Shown here: in pieces, positions 8,465-17,287 of the stretch | Numbering within the stretch: the stretch's first letter is position 1 | Layout of the letters: every line of letters starts with the position of its first letter | Assembly: GCF_900169485.1 (NCBI RefSeq) | Contig: NZ_LT821227.1 | Location: forward strand, 992,001 to 1,056,000 | DNA length: 64,000 nucleotides | Direction: 5' to 3' | DNA from: Phoenicibacter congonensis | Lineage (GTDB): Bacteria; Actinomycetota; Coriobacteriia; Coriobacteriales; Eggerthellaceae | Made by a program: the position numbers and the translations under genes | Notes under the pieces: generated by a model | Databases searched by the model: none | The model's input: the letters and a program-made list of their open reading frames with translations, nothing else | Told to the model about the DNA's origin: nothing

Positions 8465-9139
8465 TCAGAACTTTTCTTCTATAACATAGCCTTCGCCAAT
8501 GCGATTTTTAATCGGGTCATGCTCTAACGTCGCACGCAATTTTTTCCGCAATGCTGAAATGTGCACTCTGATCGAATTACTGAAAGCGTCAACGCTATTG
8601 TCCCAAACATGTTCTATCAGTTCTTCTTGGCTGACGGGACGACCTTGGTGAGCCATGAGATACTCCAAAATCCCTGTCTCTTTTCGCGTGAGTGAAAGCT
8701 CAATTCCATTAGCAATAGCCTTGCGAGTGCGCGTGTCGAATTCAACTTCACCGCAGGTTAACAGCACATCTTTTTGAGTAAATTGACGCAAAGTGAGACT
8801 GCGAATTCTCGCTTCCAGCTCTGCTAGATGGAATGGCTTTGACAAATAGTCATTTGCCCCTGAATCCAAGCCCTCGACTTTGTCAGCGACTTCACTTCTC
8901 GCGGAGAGGATGAGAACTTTTGTTTCTTTGTCAAAACTCCGCAACCTTCGAAGAACACTAATTCCATCGATTTTTGGCAAGTTCAAATCAAGAACAACAA
9001 GATCAAAAGTTTCATTTCGCAGCATATCTAGCGCACGCTCACCATCATGGCAAAAGTCCACACTATAAGCTTTTCTTCGCAGGCTTCGCACAATTGTATC
9101 GCATAACACTCGCTCGTCTTCTACTACTAAAAGGTGCAC
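8465..9139 (-). CDS. OmpR-family response regulator
   Basis: A 224-residue regulator. The receiver domain has the acidic pair in VVEDE, the phospho-acceptor aspartate in VVLDLNLP and the conserved lysine in LSKPF. It is followed by a winged-helix DNA-binding domain (LTRKETGILEYLMAHQGRPVSQEEL). The GTG at 9139 is chosen because AAAGGAG lies just upstream and the protein then begins directly with the first beta-strand. The longer frame to 9205 would add 22 residues translated from a repeat. It is the first gene of the pair with the kinase. Expected targets are the divergently placed redox-repair genes at 9494-13447, which is an inference from position. Confidence 0.9.
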   Translation of the reverse strand: MHLLVVEDERVLCDTIVRSLRRKAYSVDFCHDGERALDMLRNETFDLVVLDLNLPKIDGISVLRRLRSFDKETKVLILSARSEVADKVEGLDSGANDYLSKPFHLAELEARIRSLTLRQFTQKDVLLTCGEVEFDTRTRKAIANGIELSLTRKETGILEYLMAHQGRPVSQEELIEHVWDNSVDAFSNSIRVHISALRKKLRATLEHDPIKNRIGEGYVIEEKF

Positions 9140-9493
9140 ATTTCTCCTTTTCTCACACTTATTTACTACTTTTACAAAGGTGCCAGGGCAAAATGTAAAC
9201 GACATTTACAATGGTGCCAGGGTTCACGTTTTAATCCAAATTCATAAGAGGCTTTTTTAAGCTTCTTTTTATCTTTCTAACAGCAATATTTTCTACCTAA
9301 CACCAGCACTGGTGCCTTTTAACAAAGGTGCCAGGGCAAAATGTAAATGGCATTTACAAAGGTGCCAGGCTTGAATTTTTCTTCTTTAATTATTCCAAAC
9401 AAGCATAAAGTTCGTGTTAATTTTCGGCTCTTAACGGGGACTTTATTCCGCGCTTGATAAAGTGTTCGCAAGACAGCGGAAAGGAGTGTGAGT
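9140..9493 (+). repeat. Repeat cluster 7 between divergent regulator and redox genes
   Basis: This 354-bp divergent intergenic region should contain both promoters. It holds two doublets. In the first, TTTACA (9171-9176), a 17-bp core and TGTAAA (9194-9199) make a complete element, and the next TTTACA (9205-9210) starts the second monomer. The second doublet is at about 9318-9372. No other operator-like dyad stands out. Confidence 0.85.
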
Positions 9494-9640
9494 TTGAGTC
9501 ATAAAGTCAAAACTACCGTACAAGTGTTGATGCTGGCAGCGGCAATCGCCATGCTGCTAGCCGGAAGTTTGCAAGGTGAAGTGCAGGTTGTTTTAAGTAA
9601 AGCCATCAAATTGTGTTTGGAGTGTGTAGGAATTGGATAG
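9494..9640 (+). CDS. CD1871A-like small CXXC membrane protein
   Basis: A 48-residue peptide: a short basic start, one hydrophobic helix (VLMLAAAIAMLLAGSL) and a C-terminal KLCLECVGIG tail with a CXXC motif. Small proteins of this kind, named after Clostridioides CD1871A, occur beside 4Fe-4S membrane proteins and methionine sulfoxide reductases. TTG 9494 fits the AAGGAG at 9481-9486; a GTG at 9488 is too close to it. The gene overlaps the NapH-like gene by 8 bp, implying translational coupling. The CXXC probably relays electrons across or at the membrane surface. This role is inferred. Confidence 0.8.
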   Translation: MSHKVKTTVQVLMLAAAIAMLLAGSLQGEVQVVLSKAIKLCLECVGIG

Positions 9641-10586
9641 TAAAAAAACTACCGTTTCGAAGTTATTAAGCCGAAGGCGCGGGTGGGTTCAAGCAGGGGC
9701 CACTGTTGTGACCAACATCCATTTGCCGAATTTCATCGACGGCAGCCTCTACAAAGGGGCAGGGAAGTCGGTGTGCGTTCCTGGCTTGAACTGCTATTCT
9801 TGCCCCGCTGCAACGGGCGCTTGTCCGATTGGGGCGTTTCAGTCGGTGGTTGGTAATTCCAAATTCAGCTTTTCCTACTACGTTACTGGAACACTTATTC
9901 TGCTTGGTGTGCTACTTGGGCGATTTATCTGCGGTTTCCTTTGTCCTTTCGGGTGGTTTCAAGACCTACTTCATAAAATTCCCTCAAAGAAGATCTCAAC
10001 GACAAAACTGAAACCATTACGTCTCCTAAAATATGCAGTTCTCCTATTCTCGGTTGTATTGCTGCCGGCTCTACTTGTAAACGACGTTGGCTTAGGCGAG
10101 CCTATCTTCTGTAAATACATATGCCCTCAAGGTGTATTGGAAGGTGCCATTCCGCTGTCAATTGTAGATTCGGGAATTCGCGCAACACTTGGTTTGTTGT
10201 TTGAGTGGAAATTTACGATTCTCGTTGTTTTAATTTTGCTTAGTGTTTTTATTTACCGTCCTTTTTGTAAATGGATTTGCCCGCTTGGGGCAATATATGG
10301 GCTCATGAATCGCGTTTCTATGACCCAAATGAATGTAGATAAAAACAAATGCGTTTCTTGCGGAAAATGTGCCAGAGCTTGCAAAATGGACGTTGATGTT
10401 ACCAAGACGCCGAATCATTTTGAGTGCATTAGATGCGGAATGTGCGTGACGGCATGCCCAACTGATGCTGTGAGCATCCGCTTCGGCTTAGGCGACGCAA
10501 AAACACCTTCGACAAAGGTGCCAGGGCAAAAAATAAAACATAAAAACGCTATTGACAATGCTGTCGACAAAGGTGCCAGGGCATAG
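9633..10586 (+). CDS. NapH-like 4Fe-4S membrane polyferredoxin
   Basis: A 317-residue membrane Fe-S protein of the NapH/CcoG-like type. It has an early CVPGLNCYSCP cluster (Cys48, 54 and 57), several membrane helices, two FICGFLCPFG / WICPLGA type CxxxCP motifs, an ICPQG motif, and a C-terminal ferredoxin with CVSCGKCARACK and CIRCGMCVTACP for two 4Fe-4S clusters. It probably moves electrons from the cytoplasm or quinol pool to extracytoplasmic thiol partners. Start TTG 9633 is coupled to the CXXC peptide. Its last 24 or so residues (from STKVPGQK) are translated from dispersed repeats, so the natural C-terminus has been replaced or extended. Confidence 0.88.
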   Translation: MDSKKTTVSKLLSRRRGWVQAGATVVTNIHLPNFIDGSLYKGAGKSVCVPGLNCYSCPAATGACPIGAFQSVVGNSKFSFSYYVTGTLILLGVLLGRFICGFLCPFGWFQDLLHKIPSKKISTTKLKPLRLLKYAVLLFSVVLLPALLVNDVGLGEPIFCKYICPQGVLEGAIPLSIVDSGIRATLGLLFEWKFTILVVLILLSVFIYRPFCKWICPLGAIYGLMNRVSMTQMNVDKNKCVSCGKCARACKMDVDVTKTPNHFECIRCGMCVTACPTDAVSIRFGLGDAKTPSTKVPGQKIKHKNAIDNAVDKGARA

Positions 10587-10826
10587 TAAAAATCGCAGGT
10601 AGAAGGGCTTTTTACAAAGGTGCCAGGCTTTAATTTAGACGTAATGAAACTTCAGTCTTTTTAATCGGTTCTAGACTTGCATAAAAGTTCTTTGCAATGC
10701 TGTCAATTTACAAAGGTGCCAGGGCAAAAAATAAGCAATAAAGAAACGCTGTCGACAAAAGTACCAGGGCATAGTAAAAACCGCAGGAAGAAGACCTCTT
10801 TATAAAGGTGACAGGGCAAAATTTTA
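10505..10826 (+). repeat. Repeat cluster 8 running from gene end to next gene
   Basis: Cores lie near 10515, 10568, 10619, 10716, 10766 and 10806, spaced about 45-100 bp. The first two are inside the coding end of the NapH-like gene. Two blocks (10505-10590 and 10705-10775) are near copies of each other, sharing 'CTGTCGACAAAGGTGCC'-like text, so this is a local duplication. Confidence 0.87.
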
Positions 10827-10846
10827 AATATTTGAAAGGTAAACAA

Positions 10847-11770
10847 ATGAAAATTATGAACAAGCTATCAATCGGACTTGCAGCATTGTTTGCTGCAGTT
10901 CTTCTAATAACTCTTTCCGCGTGTGGAAAGCAGCAGGAGAAAATGGGGGGCTCGTCCATGGATTCCATGAGCTATGAAGAAGCTGCAAAAATGTACGATG
11001 AACTAACTGAAGAAGAGAACCAGATTCTGACCGAAAACAAGGAGCTTTGGGAAAAAGTCTTCATGGCTGGCACCAAAGACATGGCCAAGATTCAGGAGAC
11101 TAAAAATTACGGCGATTTTCTGCTGAACACAATAGAAGCTGCGAAAGATGAATTTAGTGACGATGAATACCAAATGATTACTGGTGAAGCGGAAAAAATT
11201 AAGGAAATTGAGAACAAACTAATCATGCTGACCGAAAAGTTTCCTGAGCTTGCAAAAAGAAAAACGGATGGAGGAACGAGTGTTCCCGCCGAAAATGGTG
11301 AAGTGAAGAAATTCCCAACTTTTGAAGGCAAAGATCTTGATGGAAATCAAGTAAAAAGCGACGAACTTTTTGGTAATAGTAAGGTTTCAGTCATGAATTT
11401 TTGGTTTACCACATGCAACCCTTGTGTGCGTGAACTGCCTGACCTAGAGAGTCTCAATGGTGAACTTAAGTCAAAAGGAGGCCAAGTCGTCGGAGTTAAT
11501 TCATTCACTTTAGATGGAGATCAGCAGGCAATTAACGAAGCTAAGGACGTATTAAACAAGAAGGACGTGACATACAAGAACGTCTATTTTGATAGCAACA
11601 GTGAGGCAGGTAAGTTCACTAACAAGATTAATGGTTTTCCAACAACAATTGTGGTTGACAGGAACGGAAATATTGTTGGAGACCCAATCGTGGGACCAAT
11701 TACGGAACAAAAACAGAAAGACGCGTTAATGAAACTGGTTGATCAAGCTATAGCAAATGACAAAATGTAG
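10847..11770 (+). CDS. TlpA-type thioredoxin-fold lipoprotein
   Basis: A 307-residue lipoprotein. The signal peptide ends in LSAC. An acidic helical region of about 130 residues follows, then a thioredoxin/TlpA domain with FWFTTCNPCVRELPDLESL, whose redox pair is Cys190 and Cys193, and the cis-proline region NGFPTTIVVD. It resembles the Etrx-type extracellular thioredoxins that reduce surface MsrAB in Gram-positives. ATG 10847 is preferred to an upstream frame that begins inside a repeat. Lying between the polyferredoxin and MsrAB genes, it most likely passes electrons to MsrAB; that is inference from context. Confidence 0.87.
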   Translation: MKIMNKLSIGLAALFAAVLLITLSACGKQQEKMGGSSMDSMSYEEAAKMYDELTEEENQILTENKELWEKVFMAGTKDMAKIQETKNYGDFLLNTIEAAKDEFSDDEYQMITGEAEKIKEIENKLIMLTEKFPELAKRKTDGGTSVPAENGEVKKFPTFEGKDLDGNQVKSDELFGNSKVSVMNFWFTTCNPCVRELPDLESLNGELKSKGGQVVGVNSFTLDGDQQAINEAKDVLNKKDVTYKNVYFDSNSEAGKFTNKINGFPTTIVVDRNGNIVGDPIVGPITEQKQKDALMKLVDQAIANDKM

Positions 11771-11785
11771 CTGGATGAATGACTG

Positions 11786-11965
11786 TTTTTAAAGGTGCCA
11801 GGCTTGAGTTTGAATCGAATTTAATATCGATTAACTCCTTACGAAGAAGATATTTACAAAGGTGCCAGGGCAAAATGAAAATGAGAAAAAAGCAGATCAA
11901 ACCTATATTTACAATGGTGCCAGGGCAAAATTACAGTTTTAAATCATTAGATTCCCTGGCGCCTG
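11786..11965 (+). repeat. Repeat cluster 9
   Basis: Three direct cores near 11793, 11858 and 11915 (GGCTT, GGCAAAAT and GGCAAAAT types) and a degenerate inverted match at about 11953 lie between the TlpA gene and the next small gene. Confidence 0.85.
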
Positions 11966-12035
11966 TCCTAACATCGATTTGATAATCGAAAGATTAGTAC
12001 CTACACAAGTTTTAACTAGCGAAAGGAGCAAAACT

Positions 12036-12194
12036 ATGAGTTTGAAAATATTGGCAATTGCATTTGCAGTCTTGCTTCTTCTTTGTACAGTGGCATTTCT
12101 TACTTACGAATTATCTAGTCGCGTATCCTTGGGTGGCGACACTTCTCCTACCATTAAACAGGCTGAAGAGAAAAACCCCCTCCTTGGCTGTTGA
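12036..12194 (+). CDS. Small single-pass membrane protein
   Basis: A 52-residue peptide with a single strongly hydrophobic helix (residues 4-24, LKILAIAFAVLLLLCTVAFL) and a soluble tail ending in ...KNPLLGC. The start ATG 12036 has AAAGGAG seven bases upstream, which is among the better ribosome binding sites of the region and argues that the peptide is made. I recognise no family. It sits inside the presumed redox set, and the final cysteine might be functional, but one cysteine is weak evidence. Confidence 0.6.
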   Translation: MSLKILAIAFAVLLLLCTVAFLTYELSSRVSLGGDTSPTIKQAEEKNPLLGC

Positions 12195-12244
12195 ATTTTA
12201 AAAACTAAAAGAGGATGAGTTCATCCTCGTTAGATTAAATGCAA

Positions 12245-12388
12245 GCGATTTACAATGGTGCCAGGGCAAATTGAAAGGACAAATAGAAAATAAGAAAAAT
12301 TAGTTCAAACCTATATTTACAATGGTGCCAGGGGAAACTAAAGGACAAATAATCGTAGTTACTGCCACATTCCAAATGGTGCCAGGCT
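12245..12388 (+). repeat. Repeat cluster 10
   Basis: Three direct cores near 12258, 12326 and 12378 (two GGCAAA/GGGAAA and one GGCTTCAG) lie in the 278-bp gap before msrAB. The first two are in near-duplicate blocks of about 68 bp. Confidence 0.85.
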
Positions 12389-12472
12389 TCAGTAAATCAG
12401 CTCCAGTAAATCGCATTGTCAGCCTGTCTGGTTAATAGTTAAAAATCTACTAACAGGAAGGAGGAGAGAAAA

Positions 12473-13447
12473 GTGAAACTTAAACACATTCCAATTCTGC
12501 TCTCCTTGGGTTTTCTTTTAGGTGGGTGTTCGTTCGTTCAGTCTAATGATTGTTTGAGTGAAACTTTAGGTGATGCTGATTTTAATAGCAAAACAACAGA
12601 GGAGGCAAGTGAGGAAAAGATGAAGACTCCAGAATCAACGAATGAAATATATTTAGCAGGGGGATGCTTTTGGGGCATGGAGCTTTTGATGGAGTCGATT
12701 CCGGGCGTAGTTGATGCGCAAAGTGGCTACGCGAATGGGAACAGTGCCGAGGCTGCCAACTATAAGTCAGTATGTAGTGGGGATACGGGTTTTCGCGAAA
12801 CAGTGCGAGTAAAATATGATCCAGGTCAGGTGTCTCTTGATGGAATTTTGCTTGCCTATTTTTATGTCATTGACCCAACGGTCGAAAACAGACAAGGAAA
12901 TGATCGTGGTTCGCAATATCAAACTGGCATATACTACGTTGACGATGAGTCGAAGGAAACCGTCGAGCGCATCGCCGAAATCGAACGCTGGCGCCATGAC
13001 AAATTTGTAGTTGAGATTTGCCCATTAAAGAATTACTATCCAGCTGAGGATTATCATCAAGACTATTTAAAGAAAAACCCTCGTGGTTACTGCCACATTC
13101 CACGTAAGGAAATTGAGCTGTTTTCAAAGCTGAAAATTGATCCAGGAGACTATCAAAAACCAGCTGAGGAGTCCATTCGAGAAAAGCTTACGAATGAACA
13201 GTATCGTGTGACGCAAAACGGCGGAACTGAGACAGCATTTAAGAATGCTTTTTGGAACCAGTTTGAGCAAGGGATTTATGTTGATGTGGTGACAGGCGAA
13301 CCCTTATTCTCATCTACAGACAAATTCCACAGCGGTTGCGGATGGCCTGCTTTTTCAAAACCAATTGAGACTCCGGCTGTTGTCGAAAAAGAGGATCTTA
13401 GGAGTTCCCTGTGGCGGTTAGTATACAGTGGTTCGATTATCCCGTAA
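12473..13447 (+). CDS. msrAB: Surface MsrA-MsrB lipoprotein with truncated MsrB half
   Basis: Peptide methionine sulfoxide reductase, exported and lipid-anchored (lipobox LLGGC, Cys19). The MsrA domain spans about residues 59-215, with catalytic Cys65 in GGCFWG. The MsrB domain starts at about residue 232 (NEQYRVTQNGGTETAF) and keeps the GCGWPAF motif. It then departs from the family after about residue 308 (EDLRSSLWRLVY) and stops, so the region with the catalytic RYC-type cysteine is missing. S-form sulfoxide repair by MsrA should survive, but R-form repair by MsrB is predicted lost. Start GTG 12473 follows GGAAGGAGG. The break lies at the edge of an imported element. It belongs with the TlpA and polyferredoxin genes. 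Confidence 0.88.
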   Translation: MKLKHIPILLSLGFLLGGCSFVQSNDCLSETLGDADFNSKTTEEASEEKMKTPESTNEIYLAGGCFWGMELLMESIPGVVDAQSGYANGNSAEAANYKSVCSGDTGFRETVRVKYDPGQVSLDGILLAYFYVIDPTVENRQGNDRGSQYQTGIYYVDDESKETVERIAEIERWRHDKFVVEICPLKNYYPAEDYHQDYLKKNPRGYCHIPRKEIELFSKLKIDPGDYQKPAEESIREKLTNEQYRVTQNGGTETAFKNAFWNQFEQGIYVDVVTGEPLFSSTDKFHSGCGWPAFSKPIETPAVVEKEDLRSSLWRLVYSGSIIP

Positions 13448-13717
13448 GGGACGTTTAACACCCAAAAAAGCAGGAAAAGGGCTTGCACAATGGCTCTGTT
13501 AATAAACTCTAATATTCAGTTATATCCTTTAGAGTGTTAGCAGGCTGTTAGCAAACCAACTACTTTTTCGGGAATTACGGACAATACGTACAACCGTATT
13601 TTAAATATCATTTATCACAAAGAAACAAGATACCCGTTAGGTTAAATTAGTTTACCAAAGGCGTTCAGAAATGAGCGTCTATTTTTTTACCCAAAATCGA
13701 AAGGAGAAAGAGAAAAT

Positions 13718-16700
13718 ATGAATAAGCTAGTAAAGCGATTGCTGACAGGAACTCTTGCTTTTGCAACCATTCTCACGGCATTACCAGTGACGGCGGTTCA
13801 TGCTTCCGGCAATCAATACTGGACAGAATCAGCAGAACGTGTCGGCTACATCGAACACGTTATGAATGATGGTTCTATCAAATCTACATTCAATGAGGGA
13901 CACATGAAAGTTGAGGGCGAAACTGCCTACTGCGTGGACATCAACACCAATTTCAAGAATGGATATAAAACACGCTCTGACGCAAGTACCCGTATGAGTA
14001 GCGATCAGATTGCGGACGTTGCTCTTTCCTTAGAGTACGTCAAGCAATACACCGCTTCTCATACAAACTTGAATTATAAACAAGGTTATCTGTTGGAACA
14101 GTGTGTTGTCTGGCAGAGATTGAGTGAACAACTCGGCTGGCAGTGCGACAACGTCAGAGCTTCCTATAATGAAATCTCACAGGCGGTACAGAATGAAGTG
14201 TACGCTGGTGCGAAAGCATTTGTGAAAGCAAACAAAGGACGCTATGAATGTGGCGGTTACATCTACACTGGCGAAGGACAGGACATCGGACAGTTCTGGG
14301 CGAAGCTAAATGTGGGAAATGCAAAGGTCAAAAAGACTTCTTCCAATCCCACGGTCACAGATGGCAATGCCAACTATTCCTTTGAGGGTGCGACATTTGG
14401 TGTCTATTCTGATAAGAGCTGTAACAGCCAGCTTGCCACACTTACTGCCGATGGAAACGGCGATACCAAAGAAGTTGAGGTAAAAGCCGGAACAGTTTAC
14501 ATCAAAGAGCTTTCTGCTCCAAAGGGCTACAAGCTGGATTCTACTGTCCATGCCTTAAATGTGGAAGTTGGAAAAACAGCGACTTTGACTGTTGCTGACA
14601 CTCCAAAAGTCACAGAAACTTTGATTGATTTATTAAAAATCGACATGGAAACAGGAAAATCCACTCCACAGGGAACTGCTTCTTTAGAGGGTGCAGAGTT
14701 CACATGGAGCTATTATGACGGTTACTACAATACAGACAATCTTCCTGCAAAGGCTACCCGTACATGGACAACCAAAACCGTTGCCGAAAAAGAAAGTGAC
14801 GGAACTATCTATTATGTATCCAGACTTGCTGACAACTACAAAGTATCCGGCGACAGCTTCTATACACAGGACGGTAAAAATGTACTGCCACTTGGTACAC
14901 TCACTGTCACAGAATCCAAAGCACCAAACGGTTACTTATTAGATGGTGCATATATGCAGGCTGACGAAAGTTCCGAACAGATTAAGGGAACATACCTTAC
15001 ACAGATTTCCGAAGATGGCGAACTTGCCGTACTCTCTGGAAGCAACCAGTATTCCGTATCCGACAAGGTTATCCGTGGAGGTGTAAAAATCCAGAAACGT
15101 GACCTTGAAACAAAGGATACCAAAGCACAGGGAAGTGCAACCTTACAGTACACAGAGTTCAATATCATTTCTTTAAATGACAGTCCTGTACTGGTTGAGG
15201 GAAAATTATACAACAAGAATGAAACAGTAAAGAAGATTCAGACAGGAATTAACGGAATCGCTTCTACTTCTGCTGACTTGCTCCCTTACGGAAATTACAG
15301 ATTAGAAGAAAGCAAAGCACCAGAGGGCTACTTAACAGACGGTGCAAAAGCAATCGACTTTTCTATCACGGAAGATGGAAAAATCGTGGACTTGACCGAC
15401 AAATCCCATTCTGTCTACAACCAGATTAAGCGTGGCGATATTGAGGGTGTAAAAATCGGTGCAGGTACACACAAACGTCTTGCAGGTGTTCCATTCAGAA
15501 TCACAAGCAAGACAACGGGAGAATCCCATATTGTAGTTACTGACAACAACGGTCAGTTCTCCACTGCTTCAAGCTGGGCTTCCCACAAGGTCAATACCAA
15601 TGCCGGAAAATCCAGTGAGGACGGTGTATGGTTTGGTACATCTGAACCAGACGACAGCAAAGGTGCATTGCTTTATGATACCTATGTGATTGAGGAATTA
15701 AAGTGTGATTCCAACGCCGGATTCAAGCTGATTCCAGCTTTTGAGGTGGTCGTATCCAGAAATAAAGTGACCGTAGATTTAGGGACACTGACTGATGAAT
15801 ACGAAAAAGAAATCACAATCCATACCACAGCTACCGATAAGAAAACAGGCGAAAAAATGATTGTTGCCGGAAAAGACATCAAGATCGTGGACAAAGTCAC
15901 ACTTGATGGCTTGGAAGTTGGAACAAAATATAAACTTTCCGGCTGGCAGATGTTAAAGGAAGAAAATGCCGAACTTCTGATTGACGGGAAACGTGTAGAC
16001 AGTGATTATACTTTCACTGCTGACAGTGAAAAAATGACGGTTGAGATTACTTACAGTTTTGACGGTTCAGCTCTTGGCGGTCAGAACCTTGTTACCTTTG
16101 AGGAATTGTACGATATGAGCAATCCGAAAGAGCCTGTCAAGGTTGCCGAACATAAAGACATCAACGATGATGGACAGACCGTTCTTATTACAGAACGTAT
16201 CGTCAAAATCCATACGACTGCTACAGACAAGAACGGCAAGAAAGAAATCGAAGCCGGAAAAGATGTAACGATTGTGGATAAAGTCACATTAGATGGTCTG
16301 GAAGTCGGAACAAAATACAAACTTTCTGGCTGGCAGATGTTAAAAGAGGAAAATGCCGAACTTCTGATTGATGGAAAGAAAGTATCCAATGATTATGAGT
16401 TTACAGCCGACAATGAAAAAATGACGGTTGAGATTGCATTTACCTTTGATGGTTCTTCTCTTGGTGGCAAGAGCCTTGTCACATTTGAGGAATTATACGA
16501 TATGACCAATCCAGACGAACCAAAGAAAGTGACAGAACATAAGGACATCACAGACGATGGACAGACTGTGACAATCAAAGAAGTGCCGGAAGTTCCAGAC
16601 ACACCAAAGGATACCGACACGCCGGATACACCATCTACGGTTACTAAGACAAGTGACAGCCCAAAAACAGGCGACAATACCAATATCTATGCTTATCTTG

Positions 16701-16771
16701 CCATGCTCGGTCTTTCCTGCGTAGGGCTTGGCGGTATGCTTTACTTCAAACACCGTAAAAAGAAATCATAA
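13718..16771 (+). CDS. Thioester- and VaFE-repeat surface adhesin (SpaA/Cna-B type)
   Basis: A 1017-residue cell-wall surface protein. It has a signal peptide ending at AVHA, then a Cys-Gln thioester domain (ETAYCVDIN with a later glutamine-rich LLEQCVVWQ helix). Several SpaA/Cna-B-like beta domains follow, with isopeptide-type motifs such as APKGYKLD, APNGYLLD and APEGYLTD. Two near-identical VaFE repeats (about residues 690-940, each with VTFEELYDM) precede a Pro/Thr stem. The C-terminal sorting signal is SPKTGD, a hydrophobic helix and KHRKKK. It should be anchored by a class-B-like sortase recognising a non-canonical LPXTG. Such adhesins head the transfer operon of Tn916-like gut elements. 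AAAGGAG precedes the ATG. Confidence 0.9.
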   Translation: MNKLVKRLLTGTLAFATILTALPVTAVHASGNQYWTESAERVGYIEHVMNDGSIKSTFNEGHMKVEGETAYCVDINTNFKNGYKTRSDASTRMSSDQIADVALSLEYVKQYTASHTNLNYKQGYLLEQCVVWQRLSEQLGWQCDNVRASYNEISQAVQNEVYAGAKAFVKANKGRYECGGYIYTGEGQDIGQFWAKLNVGNAKVKKTSSNPTVTDGNANYSFEGATFGVYSDKSCNSQLATLTADGNGDTKEVEVKAGTVYIKELSAPKGYKLDSTVHALNVEVGKTATLTVADTPKVTETLIDLLKIDMETGKSTPQGTASLEGAEFTWSYYDGYYNTDNLPAKATRTWTTKTVAEKESDGTIYYVSRLADNYKVSGDSFYTQDGKNVLPLGTLTVTESKAPNGYLLDGAYMQADESSEQIKGTYLTQISEDGELAVLSGSNQYSVSDKVIRGGVKIQKRDLETKDTKAQGSATLQYTEFNIISLNDSPVLVEGKLYNKNETVKKIQTGINGIASTSADLLPYGNYRLEESKAPEGYLTDGAKAIDFSITEDGKIVDLTDKSHSVYNQIKRGDIEGVKIGAGTHKRLAGVPFRITSKTTGESHIVVTDNNGQFSTASSWASHKVNTNAGKSSEDGVWFGTSEPDDSKGALLYDTYVIEELKCDSNAGFKLIPAFEVVVSRNKVTVDLGTLTDEYEKEITIHTTATDKKTGEKMIVAGKDIKIVDKVTLDGLEVGTKYKLSGWQMLKEENAELLIDGKRVDSDYTFTADSEKMTVEITYSFDGSALGGQNLVTFEELYDMSNPKEPVKVAEHKDINDDGQTVLITERIVKIHTTATDKNGKKEIEAGKDVTIVDKVTLDGLEVGTKYKLSGWQMLKEENAELLIDGKKVSNDYEFTADNEKMTVEIAFTFDGSSLGGKSLVTFEELYDMTNPDEPKKVTEHKDITDDGQTVTIKEVPEVPDTPKDTDTPDTPSTVTKTSDSPKTGDNTNIYAYLAMLGLSCVGLGGMLYFKHRKKKS

Positions 16772-16821
16772 GGCGGTAATGTAGCGGTTGGTAGAGCGTT
16801 CAAGGTCGCCACCCTTTTTGC

Positions 16822-16866
16822 AACTTCACGCTCCCGTGAAGCTCTGATTTACGGGAGCGTGAAGTT
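16822..16866 (+). terminator. Strong 16-bp stem-loop after the adhesin gene
   Basis: AACTTCACGCTCCCGT (16822-16837) and its exact inverted repeat (16851-16866) flank a 13-base loop. A second hairpin, GTGGGGAG / CTCCCCAC, follows at 16877-16897. No T run follows, so it may be a processing or attenuation structure of the element rather than a simple terminator. Confidence 0.65.
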
Positions 16867-16948
16867 CACTAGGGGCGTGGGGAGTGTAGCTCCCCACAAA
16901 GTACAGCAGGAAAGAAAATAAAACAGAAAGAAAAGAGGTCAATCATTT

Positions 16949-17272
16949 ATGGAATTAAGATTTGTCGTACCAAACATGGAAAAGACATTCGGAAACTTGG
17001 AGTTTGCCGGAGAAAATACTACGGAACAGCAGAGAATCAACGGGCGTATGGCTGTCATTACCAGAAGCTACAACCTGTATTCCGATGTGCAGAGAGCCGA
17101 TGATGTAGTTGTGACACTTCCTGCCAAAGCTGGCGAAAAACATTTCTCGCCGGAGCAGAAAGTAAAACTTATCAACCCACGAATCACTACTGATGGCTAT
17201 AAAATCGGGGAACGTGGATTTGTCAATTACATCTTACTTGCAGACGATATGTTACCAGCAGAAAGTAAATAA
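16949..17272 (+). CDS. DUF961 (YdcP) family protein, first copy
   Basis: A 107-residue DUF961 protein corresponding in position to Orf23 of Tn916-type elements. It begins MELRFVVPNMEKTFGNLEFAG, a typical opening, and contains RSYNLYSDVQRADDVVVTLPA, LINPRITTDG and a C-terminal NYILLADDM. AGAGGT lies upstream of the ATG. DUF961 proteins are short beta-rich proteins always found near the start of such conjugation modules; their molecular role is not established. It is followed after 15 bp by a second DUF961 gene. Confidence 0.9.
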   Translation: MELRFVVPNMEKTFGNLEFAGENTTEQQRINGRMAVITRSYNLYSDVQRADDVVVTLPAKAGEKHFSPEQKVKLINPRITTDGYKIGERGFVNYILLADDMLPAESK

Positions 17273-17287
17273 GGGGGTATTCAGATT

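Noticed and set aside
16822-16897. Origin of transfer in the element
   Set aside because: The two hairpins are striking, but in Tn916-type elements oriT lies near the coupling-protein and relaxase genes, which are deleted here; no nic-like motif was recognised.
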